Positions 16,340 to 25,571 of a stretch of 64,000 nt of DNA are shown piece by piece (position 1 is the first letter of the stretch; every line of letters begins with the position of its first letter). The stretch is taken from NCBI RefSeq assembly GCF_022698165.1, contig NZ_JALDAY010000008.1:310001-374000 (forward strand). The letters run 5' to 3'. The translations under genes and the position numbers were made by a program. Under the pieces are notes generated by a model. That model made no database searches and had not been told where the DNA came from. It saw only the letters and a program-made list of their open reading frames with translations. Origin of the DNA: Streptomyces cylindrosporus. Its GTDB lineage: Bacteria; Actinomycetota; Actinomycetes; Streptomycetales; Streptomycetaceae.

Positions 16340-17476
16340 ATGACGGTCATGGAGCAGCGGGGCGCGTACCGGCCATCGCCGCCGCCCGCCTGGCAGCCCC
16401 GCACCGACCCCGCGCCGCTGCTGCCCGACGCGGAGCCCTACCGCGTCCTCGGCACCGAGGCCGCCGCGAAGGCCGACCCGGCCCTGCTGCGCCGCCTGTA
16501 CGCCGAGCTGGTGCGCGGCCGTCGGTACAACGCGCAGGCGACCGCGCTCACCAAGCAGGGCCGCCTCGCCGTGTACCCCTCCAGCACCGGCCAGGAGGCC
16601 TGCGAGGTGGCCGCCGCGCTCGCCCTGGAGGAGCGCGACTGGCTCTTCCCCAGCTACCGCGACACCCTCGCCGCCGTCGCCCGCGGCCTCGACCCCGTCC
16701 AGGCACTCACCCTCCTGCGCGGCGACTGGCACACCGGCTACGACCCGCACGAGCACCGCGTCGCCCCCTTGTGCACCCCGCTCGCCACCCAGCTCCCGCA
16801 CGCCGTCGGCCTCGCGCACGCCGCCCGCCTCAAGGGCGACGACGTGGTCGCGCTCGCCATGGTCGGCGACGGCGGCTCCAGCGAGGGCGACTTCCACGAG
16901 GCACTGAACTTCGCCGCCGTGTGGCAGGCCCCGGTCGTCTTCCTGGTCCAGAACAACGGCTTCGCCATCTCCGTCCCGCTCGCCAAGCAGACCGCCGCGC
17001 CCTCCCTGGCCCACAAGGCCGTCGGGTACGGCATGCCCGGGCGGCTGGTCGACGGCAACGACGCGGCCGCCGTGCACGAGGTCCTCAGGGCCGCGATACG
17101 GCACGCGCGCGAGGGCGGCGGCCCCACCCTGATCGAGGCGATCACGTACCGCGTCGACGCGCACACCAACGCCGACGACGCGACCCGCTACCGCGGCGAC
17201 GCCGAGGTCGAAGCCTGGCGCGCACACGACCCGATCGCGCTCCTGGAGCACGAGCTGACCGAGCGTCACCTCATCGACGATGACGGCATCCGGCACGCCA
17301 GCGAGGCCGCCGAGGCGATGGCCGCCGACCTGCGCGAGCGCATGAACCAGGACCCGGTGCTCGACCCCATGGACCTGTTCGCGCACGTCTACGCCGAGCC
17401 CACCCCGCAACTGCGCGAGCAGCAGGCCCTGCTCGCGGCCGAGCTCGCCGCGGAGCAGGAAGGCGGCCACCGATGA
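16340..17476 (+). CDS. bkdA: Branched-chain 2-oxoacid dehydrogenase E1 alpha
   Basis: 378 aa, ATG with GAGGAGG about 7 nt upstream. E1 uses thiamine diphosphate to decarboxylate the oxoacids of Val, Leu and Ile and passes the acyl group to E2 lipoate. The ThDP/Mg motif GDGGSSEGDFHEALNFAAVWQAPVVFLVQNN lies near 176-206. The phosphorylation-loop region YRVDAHTNADDATRYR near 272-287 fits branched-chain E1 alpha. It is the first gene of bkdABC and overlaps bkdB by 4 nt. Two oxoacid operons in one region match S. avermitilis bkdABC and bkdFGH; the assignment of letters follows gene lengths recalled from there. Confidence 0.9.
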   Translation: MTVMEQRGAYRPSPPPAWQPRTDPAPLLPDAEPYRVLGTEAAAKADPALLRRLYAELVRGRRYNAQATALTKQGRLAVYPSSTGQEACEVAAALALEERDWLFPSYRDTLAAVARGLDPVQALTLLRGDWHTGYDPHEHRVAPLCTPLATQLPHAVGLAHAARLKGDDVVALAMVGDGGSSEGDFHEALNFAAVWQAPVVFLVQNNGFAISVPLAKQTAAPSLAHKAVGYGMPGRLVDGNDAAAVHEVLRAAIRHAREGGGPTLIEAITYRVDAHTNADDATRYRGDAEVEAWRAHDPIALLEHELTERHLIDDDGIRHASEAAEAMAADLRERMNQDPVLDPMDLFAHVYAEPTPQLREQQALLAAELAAEQEGGHR

Positions 17477-18477
17477 CCACCGTCGCCCTCAAGCCGGCCA
17501 CCATGGCGCAGGCCCTCACCCGCGCGCTCCGCGACGCCATGGCCGCCGACCCCACCGTGCACGTCATGGGCGAGGACGTCGGCACCCTCGGCGGTGTCTT
17601 CCGCGTCACCGACGGACTCGCCAAGGAGTTCGGCGACGACCGCTGCACCGACACCCCGCTCGCCGAGGCCGGCATCCTCGGCACCGCGGTCGGCATGGCG
17701 ATGTACGGGCTGCGGCCGGTCGTGGAGATGCAGTTCGACGCGTTCGCGTACCCGGCCTTCGAGCAACTGATCAGCCATGTGTCGAGGATGCGCAACCGCA
17801 CCCGCGGCGCCATGCCCCTCCCGATCACCGTCCGGGTCCCGTACGGCGGCGGCATCGGCGGCGTCGAGCACCACAGCGACTCCTCCGAGGCGTACTACAT
17901 GGCGACTCCGGGGCTCCATGTCGTCACGCCCGCCACCGTCGCCGACGCCTACGGCCTGCTGCGCGCCGCCATCGCCTCCGACGACCCGGTGGTCTTCCTC
18001 GAACCCAAGCGCCTGTACTGGTCGAAGGACTCCTGGAACCCGGACGAGCCCTCGCCCGTTGAACCGATAGGCCGCGCGGTGGTGCGGCGCTCGGGCCGGA
18101 GCGCCACGCTCATCACGTACGGTCCGTCGGTACCCGTCTGCCTCGAAGCCGCCGAGGCCGCGCGGGCCGAGGGCTGGGACCTCGAAGTCGTCGACCTGCG
18201 CTCGCTGGTGCCGTTCGACGACGACACGGTCGCTGCTTCGGTACGGCGGACCGGGCGCGCGGTCGTCGTGCACGAGTCGGGCGGGTACGGCGGACCGGGC
18301 GGGGAGATCGCGGCCCGCGTCACCGAGCGCTGCTTCCACCACCTGGAGGCGCCGGTGCTGCGTGTGGCCGGGTTCGACATCCCGTATCCGCCGCCGATGC
18401 TGGAGCGTCACCACCTGCCCGGCGTGGACCGGATCCTGGACGCCGTCGGGCGTCTTCAGTGGGAGGCCGAGAGCTGA
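17473..18477 (+). CDS. bkdB: Branched-chain 2-oxoacid dehydrogenase E1 beta
   Basis: 334 aa. It pairs with E1 alpha to form the alpha2-beta2 ThDP enzyme. Family blocks are VMGEDVGTLGGVFRVTDGL near 31-49, DTPLAEAGILGTAVGMAMYGLRPVVEMQFDAF near 58-89, VRVPYGGGIGGVEHHSDSSEAYY near 117-140, and the transketolase C-terminal domain with VVHESGGYGGPGGEIAARV near 262-280. ATG overlaps the bkdA stop (ATGA), and the stop overlaps the bkdC start (TGATG). Confidence 0.93.
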   Translation: MTTVALKPATMAQALTRALRDAMAADPTVHVMGEDVGTLGGVFRVTDGLAKEFGDDRCTDTPLAEAGILGTAVGMAMYGLRPVVEMQFDAFAYPAFEQLISHVSRMRNRTRGAMPLPITVRVPYGGGIGGVEHHSDSSEAYYMATPGLHVVTPATVADAYGLLRAAIASDDPVVFLEPKRLYWSKDSWNPDEPSPVEPIGRAVVRRSGRSATLITYGPSVPVCLEAAEAARAEGWDLEVVDLRSLVPFDDDTVAASVRRTGRAVVVHESGGYGGPGGEIAARVTERCFHHLEAPVLRVAGFDIPYPPPMLERHHLPGVDRILDAVGRLQWEAES

Positions 18478-19949
18478 TGGCACAGGTGCTGGAGTTCAAG
18501 CTCCCCGACCTCGGGGAGGGGCTCACCGAGGCGGAGATCGTGCGCTGGCTGGTCCAGGTCGGCGACGTCGTCGCGATCGACCAGCCGGTCGTCGAGGTCG
18601 AGACGGCCAAGGCGATGGTCGAGGTGCCCTGCCCCTACGGCGGCGTGGTCACGGCCCGCTTCGGCGAGGAGGGCACGGAACTTCCCGTGGGGGCGCCGCT
18701 GCTGACGGTCGCGGTAGGCCCGCAGGCCTCCGACGGGGACGCCGAGGGCTCGGGGAACGTGCTGGTGGGCTACGGCACGGGGGCGCCTCCGGCGCGCAGG
18801 CGGAGGGTGCGGCCGACGGGGCCGGGCGGTGGCGCGGCGGGTCCGGGTGCCGGTGCGGTGACGCCTGGACGGCGGCCGGGGCCCGCGGACGACGGCTCCG
18901 ACGGGCGGATCGCGCCTGCTGCCGGGCGGGGACCCCTGCGGCAGAACGGCACGGTCGCGGTGGCCCACGGCGCGACTGTGGGCGACCGCGCCACTGCTGT
19001 CGACGACCGCGCCATGGCTGTCGACGCGGCGACCGAGGTGCGCGGGCCGGACCGCGGGCCGGATCGCGGGGACGGTCCCGTGCCGGTGATCTCCCCCCTC
19101 GTACGCCGCCTTGCCCGTGAGAACGGCCTGGATCTGCGGGAGTTGAACGGCTCCGGGCCCGACGGGCTGATCCTGCGGGCCGACGTCGAGTACGCCCTTC
19201 GCGCCTCCGCGGCCCGCAAGAGCGCGACACCGCCGCAGGCGCCTGCTCCTGCGGTCGCCGAAGGGACCCGTATCCCCCTCAAGGGCATCCGCGGTGCCGT
19301 CGCCGACAAGCTCTCCCGGAGCCGGCACGAGATACCGGACGCGACCTGCTGGGTGGACGCGGACGCGACCGAGCTCATGCGGGCGCGGGCCGCGATGAAC
19401 GCCACGGGTGGAGCGAAGATCTCGCTCCTCGCGCTGCTGGCCCGCATCTGCACGGCCGCCCTCGCACGCTTCCCCGAGCTCAACTCCACGGTCGACATGG
19501 CGGCCCGGGAGGTCGTGCAACTGGACCACGTGCACCTGGGCTTCGCCGCGCAGACCGAGCGGGGCCTGGTCGTCCCGGTCGTACGGGACGCGCACGCGCG
19601 GGACGCCGAGGCGCTGACCGCGGAGTTCGCCCGGCTGACCGAGGCCGCCCGGGCGGGCGGTCTCACGCCCGGGGAACTGACCGGCGGGACCTTCACGTTG
19701 AACAACTACGGAGTGTTCGGCGTCGACGGCTCCACGCCGATCATCAACCACCCCGAGGCGGCCATGCTCGGCGTCGGCCGCATCGTCCCCAAGCCATGGG
19801 TGCACGAGGGCGAGCTGGCGGTCCGCCAGGTCGTCCAGCTCTCGCTCACCTTCGACCACCGCGTCTGCGACGGCGGCACGGCGGGCGGCTTCCTGCGGTA
19901 CGTGGCGGACTGCGTGGAACAGCCGGCGGTACTGCTGCGGACATTGTGA
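18477..19949 (+). CDS. bkdC: Branched-chain 2-oxoacid dehydrogenase E2 (acyltransferase)
   Basis: 490 aa. One lipoyl domain occupies about 1-80, with the lipoylated lysine in EVETAKAMVEVP near 44. A Pro/Ala/Gly-rich linker of unusual length follows at about 95-205. The E3-binding domain lies near 208-245 (ISPLVRRLARENGLDLRELNGSGPDGLILRADVE). The catalytic acyltransferase domain covers about 263-490 and ends with FDHRVCDGGTAGGF near 460, containing the catalytic His and Asp. No E3 gene follows, so the complex must borrow lipoamide dehydrogenase from elsewhere. Confidence 0.92.
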   Translation: MAQVLEFKLPDLGEGLTEAEIVRWLVQVGDVVAIDQPVVEVETAKAMVEVPCPYGGVVTARFGEEGTELPVGAPLLTVAVGPQASDGDAEGSGNVLVGYGTGAPPARRRRVRPTGPGGGAAGPGAGAVTPGRRPGPADDGSDGRIAPAAGRGPLRQNGTVAVAHGATVGDRATAVDDRAMAVDAATEVRGPDRGPDRGDGPVPVISPLVRRLARENGLDLRELNGSGPDGLILRADVEYALRASAARKSATPPQAPAPAVAEGTRIPLKGIRGAVADKLSRSRHEIPDATCWVDADATELMRARAAMNATGGAKISLLALLARICTAALARFPELNSTVDMAAREVVQLDHVHLGFAAQTERGLVVPVVRDAHARDAEALTAEFARLTEAARAGGLTPGELTGGTFTLNNYGVFGVDGSTPIINHPEAAMLGVGRIVPKPWVHEGELAVRQVVQLSLTFDHRVCDGGTAGGFLRYVADCVEQPAVLLRTL

Positions 19950-19960
19950 GCGCGCGACCC

Positions 19961-20040
19961 CGCGCAATGACGTGCGGCCCCGCGCTATGGTGCTCAGCCC
20001 CGCGCTATGGTGCTCCGCCCCGCGAAGAGGCGCGCGGCTC
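19961..20040. repeat. Four 20-nt tandem repeats after bkdC
   Basis: Units start at 19961, 19981, 20001 and 20021. The two central ones, CGCGCTATGGTGCTCAGCCC and its one-base variant, are almost identical; the outer two are diverged. They fill the bkdC to mobA-like gap where a terminator would be expected. Confidence 0.8.
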
Positions 20041-20130
20041 GCGGAATCGCCGGCGTGACGGCCGTGCACCCTGTGATTGCGCGGCCGCCCGCACGTTCCC
20101 TGTGATCGTGGCGGCCCGCATACTCATGGG

Positions 20131-21066
20131 GTGACCTCGTACGAGCCCTCGGACGAAGCCGGTGCCGGCCCGGTGTACGACGCCGTCGTGCTCGCCGGGG
20201 GCGGGGCCCGGCGGCTCGGCGGCGCCGACAAGCCCGGTGTGCGGGTCGGCGGTCGGGCCCTGCTCGACCGGGTGCTCGCCGCCTGCGCCGACGCCCGTAC
20301 GACCGTGGTCGTCGCCGACGCTCGGCCGACCGCGCGGCCCGTGCGGTGGGCGCGCGAGGAACCACCCGGCGGGGGGCCCGTGGCCGCGCTCGGCGCCGGG
20401 CTGCGGCACACCACGGCCGAGCAGGTCGTCGTACTCTCCGCGGACCTTCCGTTCCTCGAAGCGGCGACCGTACGCCGGCTGCTGACCGCCCTGCGCACGA
20501 GCGACGCCGACGGCGCCCTGCTCACCGACGCCGACGATCGCGACCAGCCACTGGTCGCCGCGTACCGCACGGCCGCCCTGCACCGCGAACTCGCCGCGCT
20601 GGCCGCCGCGGAGACGGCCGACCGGCGCGACGCGTCCGCCGCCCCCACCCCCGCCGGCCTCGTCGGCCTCCCCCTCCGTCGGCTCACCGCCGGTCTCCAC
20701 CTCACCCGCGTCCCCGATCCCGTCGCCGCCTTCGACTGCGACACCTGGGACGACATCGCCACCGCCAGGGCACGTATCAGGGAGCATGGGCACGTGTTGG
20801 ATGAATGGATTTCCGCTGCCAAGGACGAACTGGGCATCGACCTCGACGTCGACACCGGCGTGCTGCTCGACCTCGCCCGGGACGCCGCCCACGGTGTCGC
20901 CAGGCCCGCGGCGCCGCTGACCACCTTCCTTGTCGGGTACGCCGCAGCCCAGGCCGGCGGAGGCCCCGAGGCCGTCGCCGAGGCCGCCCGCAAGGCCGCC
21001 GCCCTCGCCCTGCGCTGGGAGCAGGAGGCCGCCGCCGACGCCAAGCCCGATACGGACGCCGGATGA
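20131..21066 (+). CDS. MobA-like nucleotidyltransferase fused to DUF6457
   Basis: 311 aa from GTG 20131, chosen because CATACT (20119-20124) ends 6 nt before it (leaderless type). The N-terminal NTP-transferase domain covers about 10-215, with the nucleotide loop LAGGGARRLGGADKP near 21-35 and the metal aspartate in VLSADLPFL near 103-111. MobA adds GMP to molybdopterin. The C-terminal 85 residues (LDEWISAAKDELGIDLDVDTGVLLDLARDAAHG) form a DUF6457 domain, usually a separate small gene. It is coupled to moeA by an ATGA overlap, which supports a molybdenum-cofactor role. Confidence 0.88.
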   Translation: MTSYEPSDEAGAGPVYDAVVLAGGGARRLGGADKPGVRVGGRALLDRVLAACADARTTVVVADARPTARPVRWAREEPPGGGPVAALGAGLRHTTAEQVVVLSADLPFLEAATVRRLLTALRTSDADGALLTDADDRDQPLVAAYRTAALHRELAALAAAETADRRDASAAPTPAGLVGLPLRRLTAGLHLTRVPDPVAAFDCDTWDDIATARARIREHGHVLDEWISAAKDELGIDLDVDTGVLLDLARDAAHGVARPAAPLTTFLVGYAAAQAGGGPEAVAEAARKAAALALRWEQEAAADAKPDTDAG

Positions 21067-22454
21067 CCGCCCACCCCACCCGCACCGGCGAGGACGCCGA
21101 GGACCTCGACGTCGAGGAGGTGCTCGCGCTGGTGAACGACCCGGGCCGCCAAGGTTCCGCCGACCGTGGCCCCGCCGACCAGACACCGGCCCCCCGGACG
21201 TCCGCCCCGGACAACGCCGCGGCCCACAAGCCCGACGCGCACCACCGCGCCACCCCCTGGCCCGAGGCCCGCGCCAGGGCCTCCCGCGCCGCCCGTAGCG
21301 CCGCCCGGTCCGCCCAGCGCGCCCTTGTCTCCGTGCCCCTCGACGGGGCCCTCGGCCTCACCCTCGGCGCGCCCCTCAACGCGCTCACCGACCTGCCCTC
21401 CTTCGACACCTCGGCGATGGACGGCTGGGCGGTCGCCGGGCCCGGCCCCTGGGACGTACGGGACGAAGGAGTGCTGGCGGGGCACGGGGAGCCGGGGCCG
21501 CTGACCGACGGCGAGGCCGCGCGGATCGCCACCGGCGCTCGTATCCCCCTGGACACCACCGCCGTGCTGCGCACCGAGCACGGCCGCACCGACGCCCAGG
21601 GCCGCCTGCACGCCACCCGTGAGATGCAGCACGGCCAGGACATCCGCCCCAGGGGCCAGGAGTGCCGCTCGGGCGACCAGCTCCTGCCCGTCGGCACCCT
21701 CGTGACCCCGGCCGTGCTCGGGCTCGCGGCCGCCGCCGGCTACGACACCCTCACCGCCGTCCCCCGGCCCCGGGTCGAAGTGCTCGTCCTGGGCGACGAG
21801 TTGCTCACCAAGGGCCGGCCGCACGACGGTCTGATCAGGGACGCGCTCGGCCCGATGCTGCCGCCCTGGCTGCGCGCGCTCGGCGCCGAGGTCACCGCCG
21901 TACGACGGCTCGGCGACGACGCCAAGGCGCTGCACAAGGCCGTCACCACCTCCGACGCCGATCTGATCGTCACCACCGGCGGCACCGCCTCCGGACCCGT
22001 CGACCACGTCCACCCCACACTGCACCGCATCGGCGCCGAACTCCTCGTCGACGGCGTCAAGGTGCGCCCCGGACACCCCATGCTGCTGGCCCGCACCAAG
22101 GAGAACCAGCACCTCGTCGGCCTCCCCGGCAACCCCCTCGCCGCCGTCTCCGGCCTCCTCACCCTCGCCGAGCCGTTGCTGCGCACCCTCGCCGCCCACC
22201 CCGCGCCCGAGCCGTACGCGCTGCCCGTACAGGACACGGCCCATGGGCACCCGTACGACACCCGGCTCATCCCCGTGGTGCTGCGCGGGGATGTCGCCGT
22301 GCCGCTGCACTACAACGGTCCGGCCATGCTGCGCGGTATCGCGGCGGCCGACGCGCTGGCCGTCGTACCACCGGGCGGTGCCCGGGCCGGTCAGGAGCTC
22401 GAACTCCTCGATCTGCCTTGGGCGTCCGCCGGAATCGGGGTGTGTTTCACGTGA
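21063..22454 (+). CDS. moeA: Molybdopterin molybdotransferase MoeA
   Basis: 463 aa. MoeA inserts molybdate into adenylylated molybdopterin. After a low-complexity N-terminus of about 95 residues come the family blocks LPSFDTSAMDGWAV near 112-125, RIATGARIPLDTTAVLRTE near 155-173, VEVLVLGDELLTKG near 238-251, and the MPT-binding DLIVTTGGTASGPVDHVHP near 299-317. VKVRPGHPMLLAR and VGLPGNPLAAVSGLL follow. The final codons GVCFT stop inside a parS palindrome that also holds the start of the next gene. Confidence 0.92.
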   Translation: MTAHPTRTGEDAEDLDVEEVLALVNDPGRQGSADRGPADQTPAPRTSAPDNAAAHKPDAHHRATPWPEARARASRAARSAARSAQRALVSVPLDGALGLTLGAPLNALTDLPSFDTSAMDGWAVAGPGPWDVRDEGVLAGHGEPGPLTDGEAARIATGARIPLDTTAVLRTEHGRTDAQGRLHATREMQHGQDIRPRGQECRSGDQLLPVGTLVTPAVLGLAAAAGYDTLTAVPRPRVEVLVLGDELLTKGRPHDGLIRDALGPMLPPWLRALGAEVTAVRRLGDDAKALHKAVTTSDADLIVTTGGTASGPVDHVHPTLHRIGAELLVDGVKVRPGHPMLLARTKENQHLVGLPGNPLAAVSGLLTLAEPLLRTLAAHPAPEPYALPVQDTAHGHPYDTRLIPVVLRGDVAVPLHYNGPAMLRGIAAADALAVVPPGGARAGQELELLDLPWASAGIGVCFT

Positions 22455-22458
22455 AACA
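22443..22458. other. parS site (ParB binding), copy 1
   Basis: TGTTTCACGTGAAACA, a perfect 16-bp palindrome whose core GTTTCACGTGAAAC is the Streptomyces parS consensus. It straddles the GTGA overlap of the moeA stop and potassium-channel start, so both proteins' termini are constrained by it. ParB/ParA use such sites, clustered around oriC, to segregate chromosomes at sporulation. Confidence 0.95.
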
Positions 22459-23548
22459 ACCGGGCCATGACGCGATCGCCCGGCAGGCGGACGAGCACCT
22501 CGTGACCCATCGGGTGAAACTCCCGAAGAAGGTGGTGGAGCGGCCGATCCGCCAGGTCGGCAAGCGGCTGCTGATGGCGCTGCTGGTGCTGGTCGCCACC
22601 GCCCTGATCGTCTACGTCGATCACGACGGCTACAACGACAACTCCGACGGCGCCGTCGACCTGCTCGATGCCTTCTACTACGCGACCGTCACCCTCTCCA
22701 CGACCGGTTACGGCGACATCACCCCGGTCAGCGACGCCGCCCGGCTCACCAACATCTTCGTCATCACGCCCCTGCGCGTGCTGTTCCTGATCATCCTGGT
22801 CGGCACCACGCTCGAGGTCCTCACCGAGCGCACCCGCGAGGAATGGCGCCTCAACCGCTGGAGGTCCACCTTGCGGGATCACACCGTCGTCGTCGGCTTC
22901 GGGACGAAGGGGCGGTCGGCGATCCAGACCGTGTGCGCGACCGGGCTGAACAAGGAGCAGGTCGTCGTGGTCGACCCCAGCTCCAAGGTGATCGACGCGG
23001 CGACGGCCGAGGGCTACGCCGGGGTCATGGGGGACGCCACCCGCAGCGAGGTGCTCAAGCGCGCCGAGGTGCAGCGGGCGAAGCAGATCATCATCGCCAC
23101 CCAGCGCGACGACACCGCCGTCCTGGTGACGTTGACGGCCCGGCAGCTCAACCGCGGCGCCAAGATCGTGGCCGCGGTGCGCGAGGAGGAGAACGCGCCG
23201 TTGCTCCAGCAGTCCGGTGCCGACGCGGTCATCACCAGCGCCAGCGCGGCCGGCCGGCTGCTCGGCCTGTCCGTGCTCAGCCCCGCGGCCGGCATGGTGA
23301 TGGAGGACCTGATCCAGCAGGGCAGCGGCCTCGACATCGTCGAGCGGCCGGTGACCAGGGCCGAGGCGGGCAAGGGGCCGCGCGAGACGGAGGACCTGGT
23401 GGTGAGCGTCGTACGCGGTCATCGGGTGCTCGGATACGACGATCCGGCCATCGGCAAGCTGCAGTTGACGGACCGACTGATCACGATCGTGCGGGTGTCG
23501 CCGGGCGTTCAGGTCGCTCCCCACGCCCGGCCCCTCCCGCGGGACTGA
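22451..23548 (+). CDS. Potassium channel with TrkA-N (RCK) domain
   Basis: 365 aa, GTG start inside parS. One hydrophobic helix lies at about 39-56 (LLMALLVLVATALIVYV). The pore loop with selectivity filter TLSTTGYGDITPV sits near 83-95, and the second helix LRVLFLIILVGTTLEVL near 108-124. This is a 2-TM channel. The cytoplasmic RCK N-domain begins with TVVVGFGTKGRSAIQ near 139-153, followed by an RCK-C-like region at about 285-355. It likely conducts K+ under gating by a bound nucleotide or ion. Confidence 0.92.
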   Translation: MKQPGHDAIARQADEHLVTHRVKLPKKVVERPIRQVGKRLLMALLVLVATALIVYVDHDGYNDNSDGAVDLLDAFYYATVTLSTTGYGDITPVSDAARLTNIFVITPLRVLFLIILVGTTLEVLTERTREEWRLNRWRSTLRDHTVVVGFGTKGRSAIQTVCATGLNKEQVVVVDPSSKVIDAATAEGYAGVMGDATRSEVLKRAEVQRAKQIIIATQRDDTAVLVTLTARQLNRGAKIVAAVREEENAPLLQQSGADAVITSASAAGRLLGLSVLSPAAGMVMEDLIQQGSGLDIVERPVTRAEAGKGPRETEDLVVSVVRGHRVLGYDDPAIGKLQLTDRLITIVRVSPGVQVAPHARPLPRD

Positions 23549-23551
23549 GCC

Positions 23552-24400
23552 CTACTTGCGGTTGTACAGCCGCATCGTGACCGGCCCGAAGACCAGCACG
23601 AACAGGCCCGCCCAGCCCAGCGACCAGCCGACCTCGGCGGCCGGCCAGTCGCCGGCCATCAACCCCCGTACCGCGGACGACAGATGGGTGATCGGGCTGT
23701 TGTTGACGAAGGCCTGGAGCCAGCCCGGCATGGTGCTCGGGTCGACGAAGACGTTGGACAGGAAGGTCAGCGGGAAGATCACCATCATGCTGACGCCCAT
23801 CACCGACTTCTCGGTGCGCAGCAGCAGCCCGAACATCGTCCAGATCCACGAGAACGCGAACGAGAACGCGACGAGCAGCGCGATCCCGGCGAGCACGCCA
23901 CCGACGCCGCCGTCCGGGCGGTAGCCGATGATCAGGCCGACGGTGAGCATCACGACCGACGCGATCGTGTAGCGCAGGGCGTCGCCGAGCAGATAGCCGA
24001 CCATCGTCGAGGGCCGCCAGATCGGCAGAGTACGGAAGCGGTCGAAGACGCCCTTCTCGATGTCGGTGTTGACCGAGACGCCCGTGTACATGGTGATCAT
24101 CACGACCGACATCACCAGGATGCCCGGCAGCAGGAACTGGATGTACTGCTTCGGAGAGCCGGCCAGGGCACCCCCGAAGAGGTACGTGTACATCAGCACC
24201 ATCATGATCGGGAACGCGGTGACGTCGAAGAGCTGCTCCGGCACATGCTTGATCTTGAGCATGGCCCGCCGGCCGAAGGTCAGCGAGGCGGACAGCGCGC
24301 TCGGGCGCGGCGGACGCCGGCCGCCGACCAGCAGCGCGGCGAGCGACTCGGCGCTGACGGGGGCCAGGTCCTGGGTCTCCGTGCTGGTCGCGGTACTCAT
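23552..24400 (-). CDS. ABC-2 type transporter permease (DrrB-like)
   Basis: 282 aa with about six hydrophobic helices: FPIMMVLMYTYLFGG near 62-76, LLPGILVMSVVMITMYTG near 88-105, LRYTIASVVMLTVGLIIGY near 140-158, GVLAGIALLVAFSFAFSWIWTMFGLLL near 167-193, VSMMVIFPLTFLSNVFV near 201-217, and WAGLFVLVFGPVTMRLY near the end. It is the membrane half of an exporter resembling the daunorubicin pump DrrAB; the substrate is unknown. The ATG overlaps the ATPase gene stop (ATGA). Confidence 0.9.
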   Translation of the reverse strand: MSTATSTETQDLAPVSAESLAALLVGGRRPPRPSALSASLTFGRRAMLKIKHVPEQLFDVTAFPIMMVLMYTYLFGGALAGSPKQYIQFLLPGILVMSVVMITMYTGVSVNTDIEKGVFDRFRTLPIWRPSTMVGYLLGDALRYTIASVVMLTVGLIIGYRPDGGVGGVLAGIALLVAFSFAFSWIWTMFGLLLRTEKSVMGVSMMVIFPLTFLSNVFVDPSTMPGWLQAFVNNSPITHLSSAVRGLMAGDWPAAEVGWSLGWAGLFVLVFGPVTMRLYNRK

Positions 24401-25395
24401 GCCGGCACCTCGTCCTTCTTCGGCGTGTGCGTGTCGTGTCCGGTGAGGGCGAGGAAAACCTCGTCCAGGCTGGGCTGCCCCAGCGAGAAGTTGTCCACGG
24501 TGATCCCGGCGCGGGCCAGTTCGCCGAGCGCCCGGGCGGCCTGCTCGGCGGCGTCGCCACTGGTCGCCGTACCGACCCTGGCCGTCACCGCCACCGGGTC
24601 GGGCTCCAGCTGGACCTGCGCGTCCAGGGTCCGACGCAGCACGTCCGCCGCCTCGGGCCGCTGCTCGGCGTTCCGCAGCCGCAGGTGTACGGAGCCGGCG
24701 CCGACGGACGCCTTCAGCTCGCCCTTCGTGCCCTCGGCGATCACCCGGCCGTGGTCGATGACGGCGATCCGGGAGGCCAGCTGGTCGGCCTCGTCCAGGT
24801 ACTGCGTGGTCAGCAGGACGGTCGTGCCCTGGGCGACCACGGCACGCACGATGTCCCAGACCTGGTTGCGGCTGCGGGGGTCGAGGCCGGTGGTCGGCTC
24901 GTCGAGGAAGAGCAGGTCGGGAGTGCTCAGGATGGAGGCCGCGATGTCGATACGGCGCCGCATGCCGCCGGAGTAGTGCTTGACCTGCCTGCCGGCCGCG
25001 TCCGTGAGCCCGAAGGCCTCCAGGAGCTGCCCGGAGCGCACGCGCGCGGCCTTCTTGCCGTGTCCGAGGAGGCGGCCCAGCAGAACCAGGTTCTCGGTGC
25101 CGGTGAGGTCCTCGTCGACCGACGCGTACTGGCCGGTGAGGCTGACGCGGGCGCGGACCTCGTCGGCCTCCCGCACGACGTCAAGGCCGAAGACATGGGC
25201 CTCGCCGCCGTCCGGCCTGAGCAGCGTGGCGAGCATCTTCACGGTGGTGGTCTTGCCGGCGCCGTTCGGGCCGAGGACGCCGTACACCGTGCCCGCCGGA
25301 ACGGCGAGGTCGACGCCGTCGACGGCCCGGGTCTCGCCGAACGTCTTCACCAGTCCCGCGGTCTCGATGGCCAGGCCGTTCGTGTGCCGGCTCAT
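24397..25395 (-). CDS. ABC transporter ATP-binding protein (DrrA-like)
   Basis: 332 aa from ATG 25395, with GGAGAC 7 nt upstream. Walker A is GPNGAGKTT near 43-51, the signature is HYSGGMRRRIDIA near 140-152, and Walker B is LLFLDEPTTGLDPRSR near 160-175. The C-terminal extension of about 90 residues (ending LGQPSLDEVFLALTGH) is the drug-resistance DrrA-type tail. It energises the adjacent permease. A PadR regulator lies 2 kb downstream on the other strand but is not adjacent. Confidence 0.93.
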   Translation of the reverse strand: MSRHTNGLAIETAGLVKTFGETRAVDGVDLAVPAGTVYGVLGPNGAGKTTTVKMLATLLRPDGGEAHVFGLDVVREADEVRARVSLTGQYASVDEDLTGTENLVLLGRLLGHGKKAARVRSGQLLEAFGLTDAAGRQVKHYSGGMRRRIDIAASILSTPDLLFLDEPTTGLDPRSRNQVWDIVRAVVAQGTTVLLTTQYLDEADQLASRIAVIDHGRVIAEGTKGELKASVGAGSVHLRLRNAEQRPEAADVLRRTLDAQVQLEPDPVAVTARVGTATSGDAAEQAARALGELARAGITVDNFSLGQPSLDEVFLALTGHDTHTPKKDEVPA

Positions 25396-25571
25396 GGTGG
25401 GTCTCCTTCCGCGCACTTGGGTCACGCATGGGAAGACCTTTGCCGTCGCCCGAACTCATCGGTGATCGCACACTTTTTTCGGCGCGCCCCGCCGACATCC
25501 GCGCCCCCCGCCGACCTCCGCGCGCCCCGCCGCCGGTGGGGGCGCCCGTCATCAGGAGTAGCGTCCCCTTC

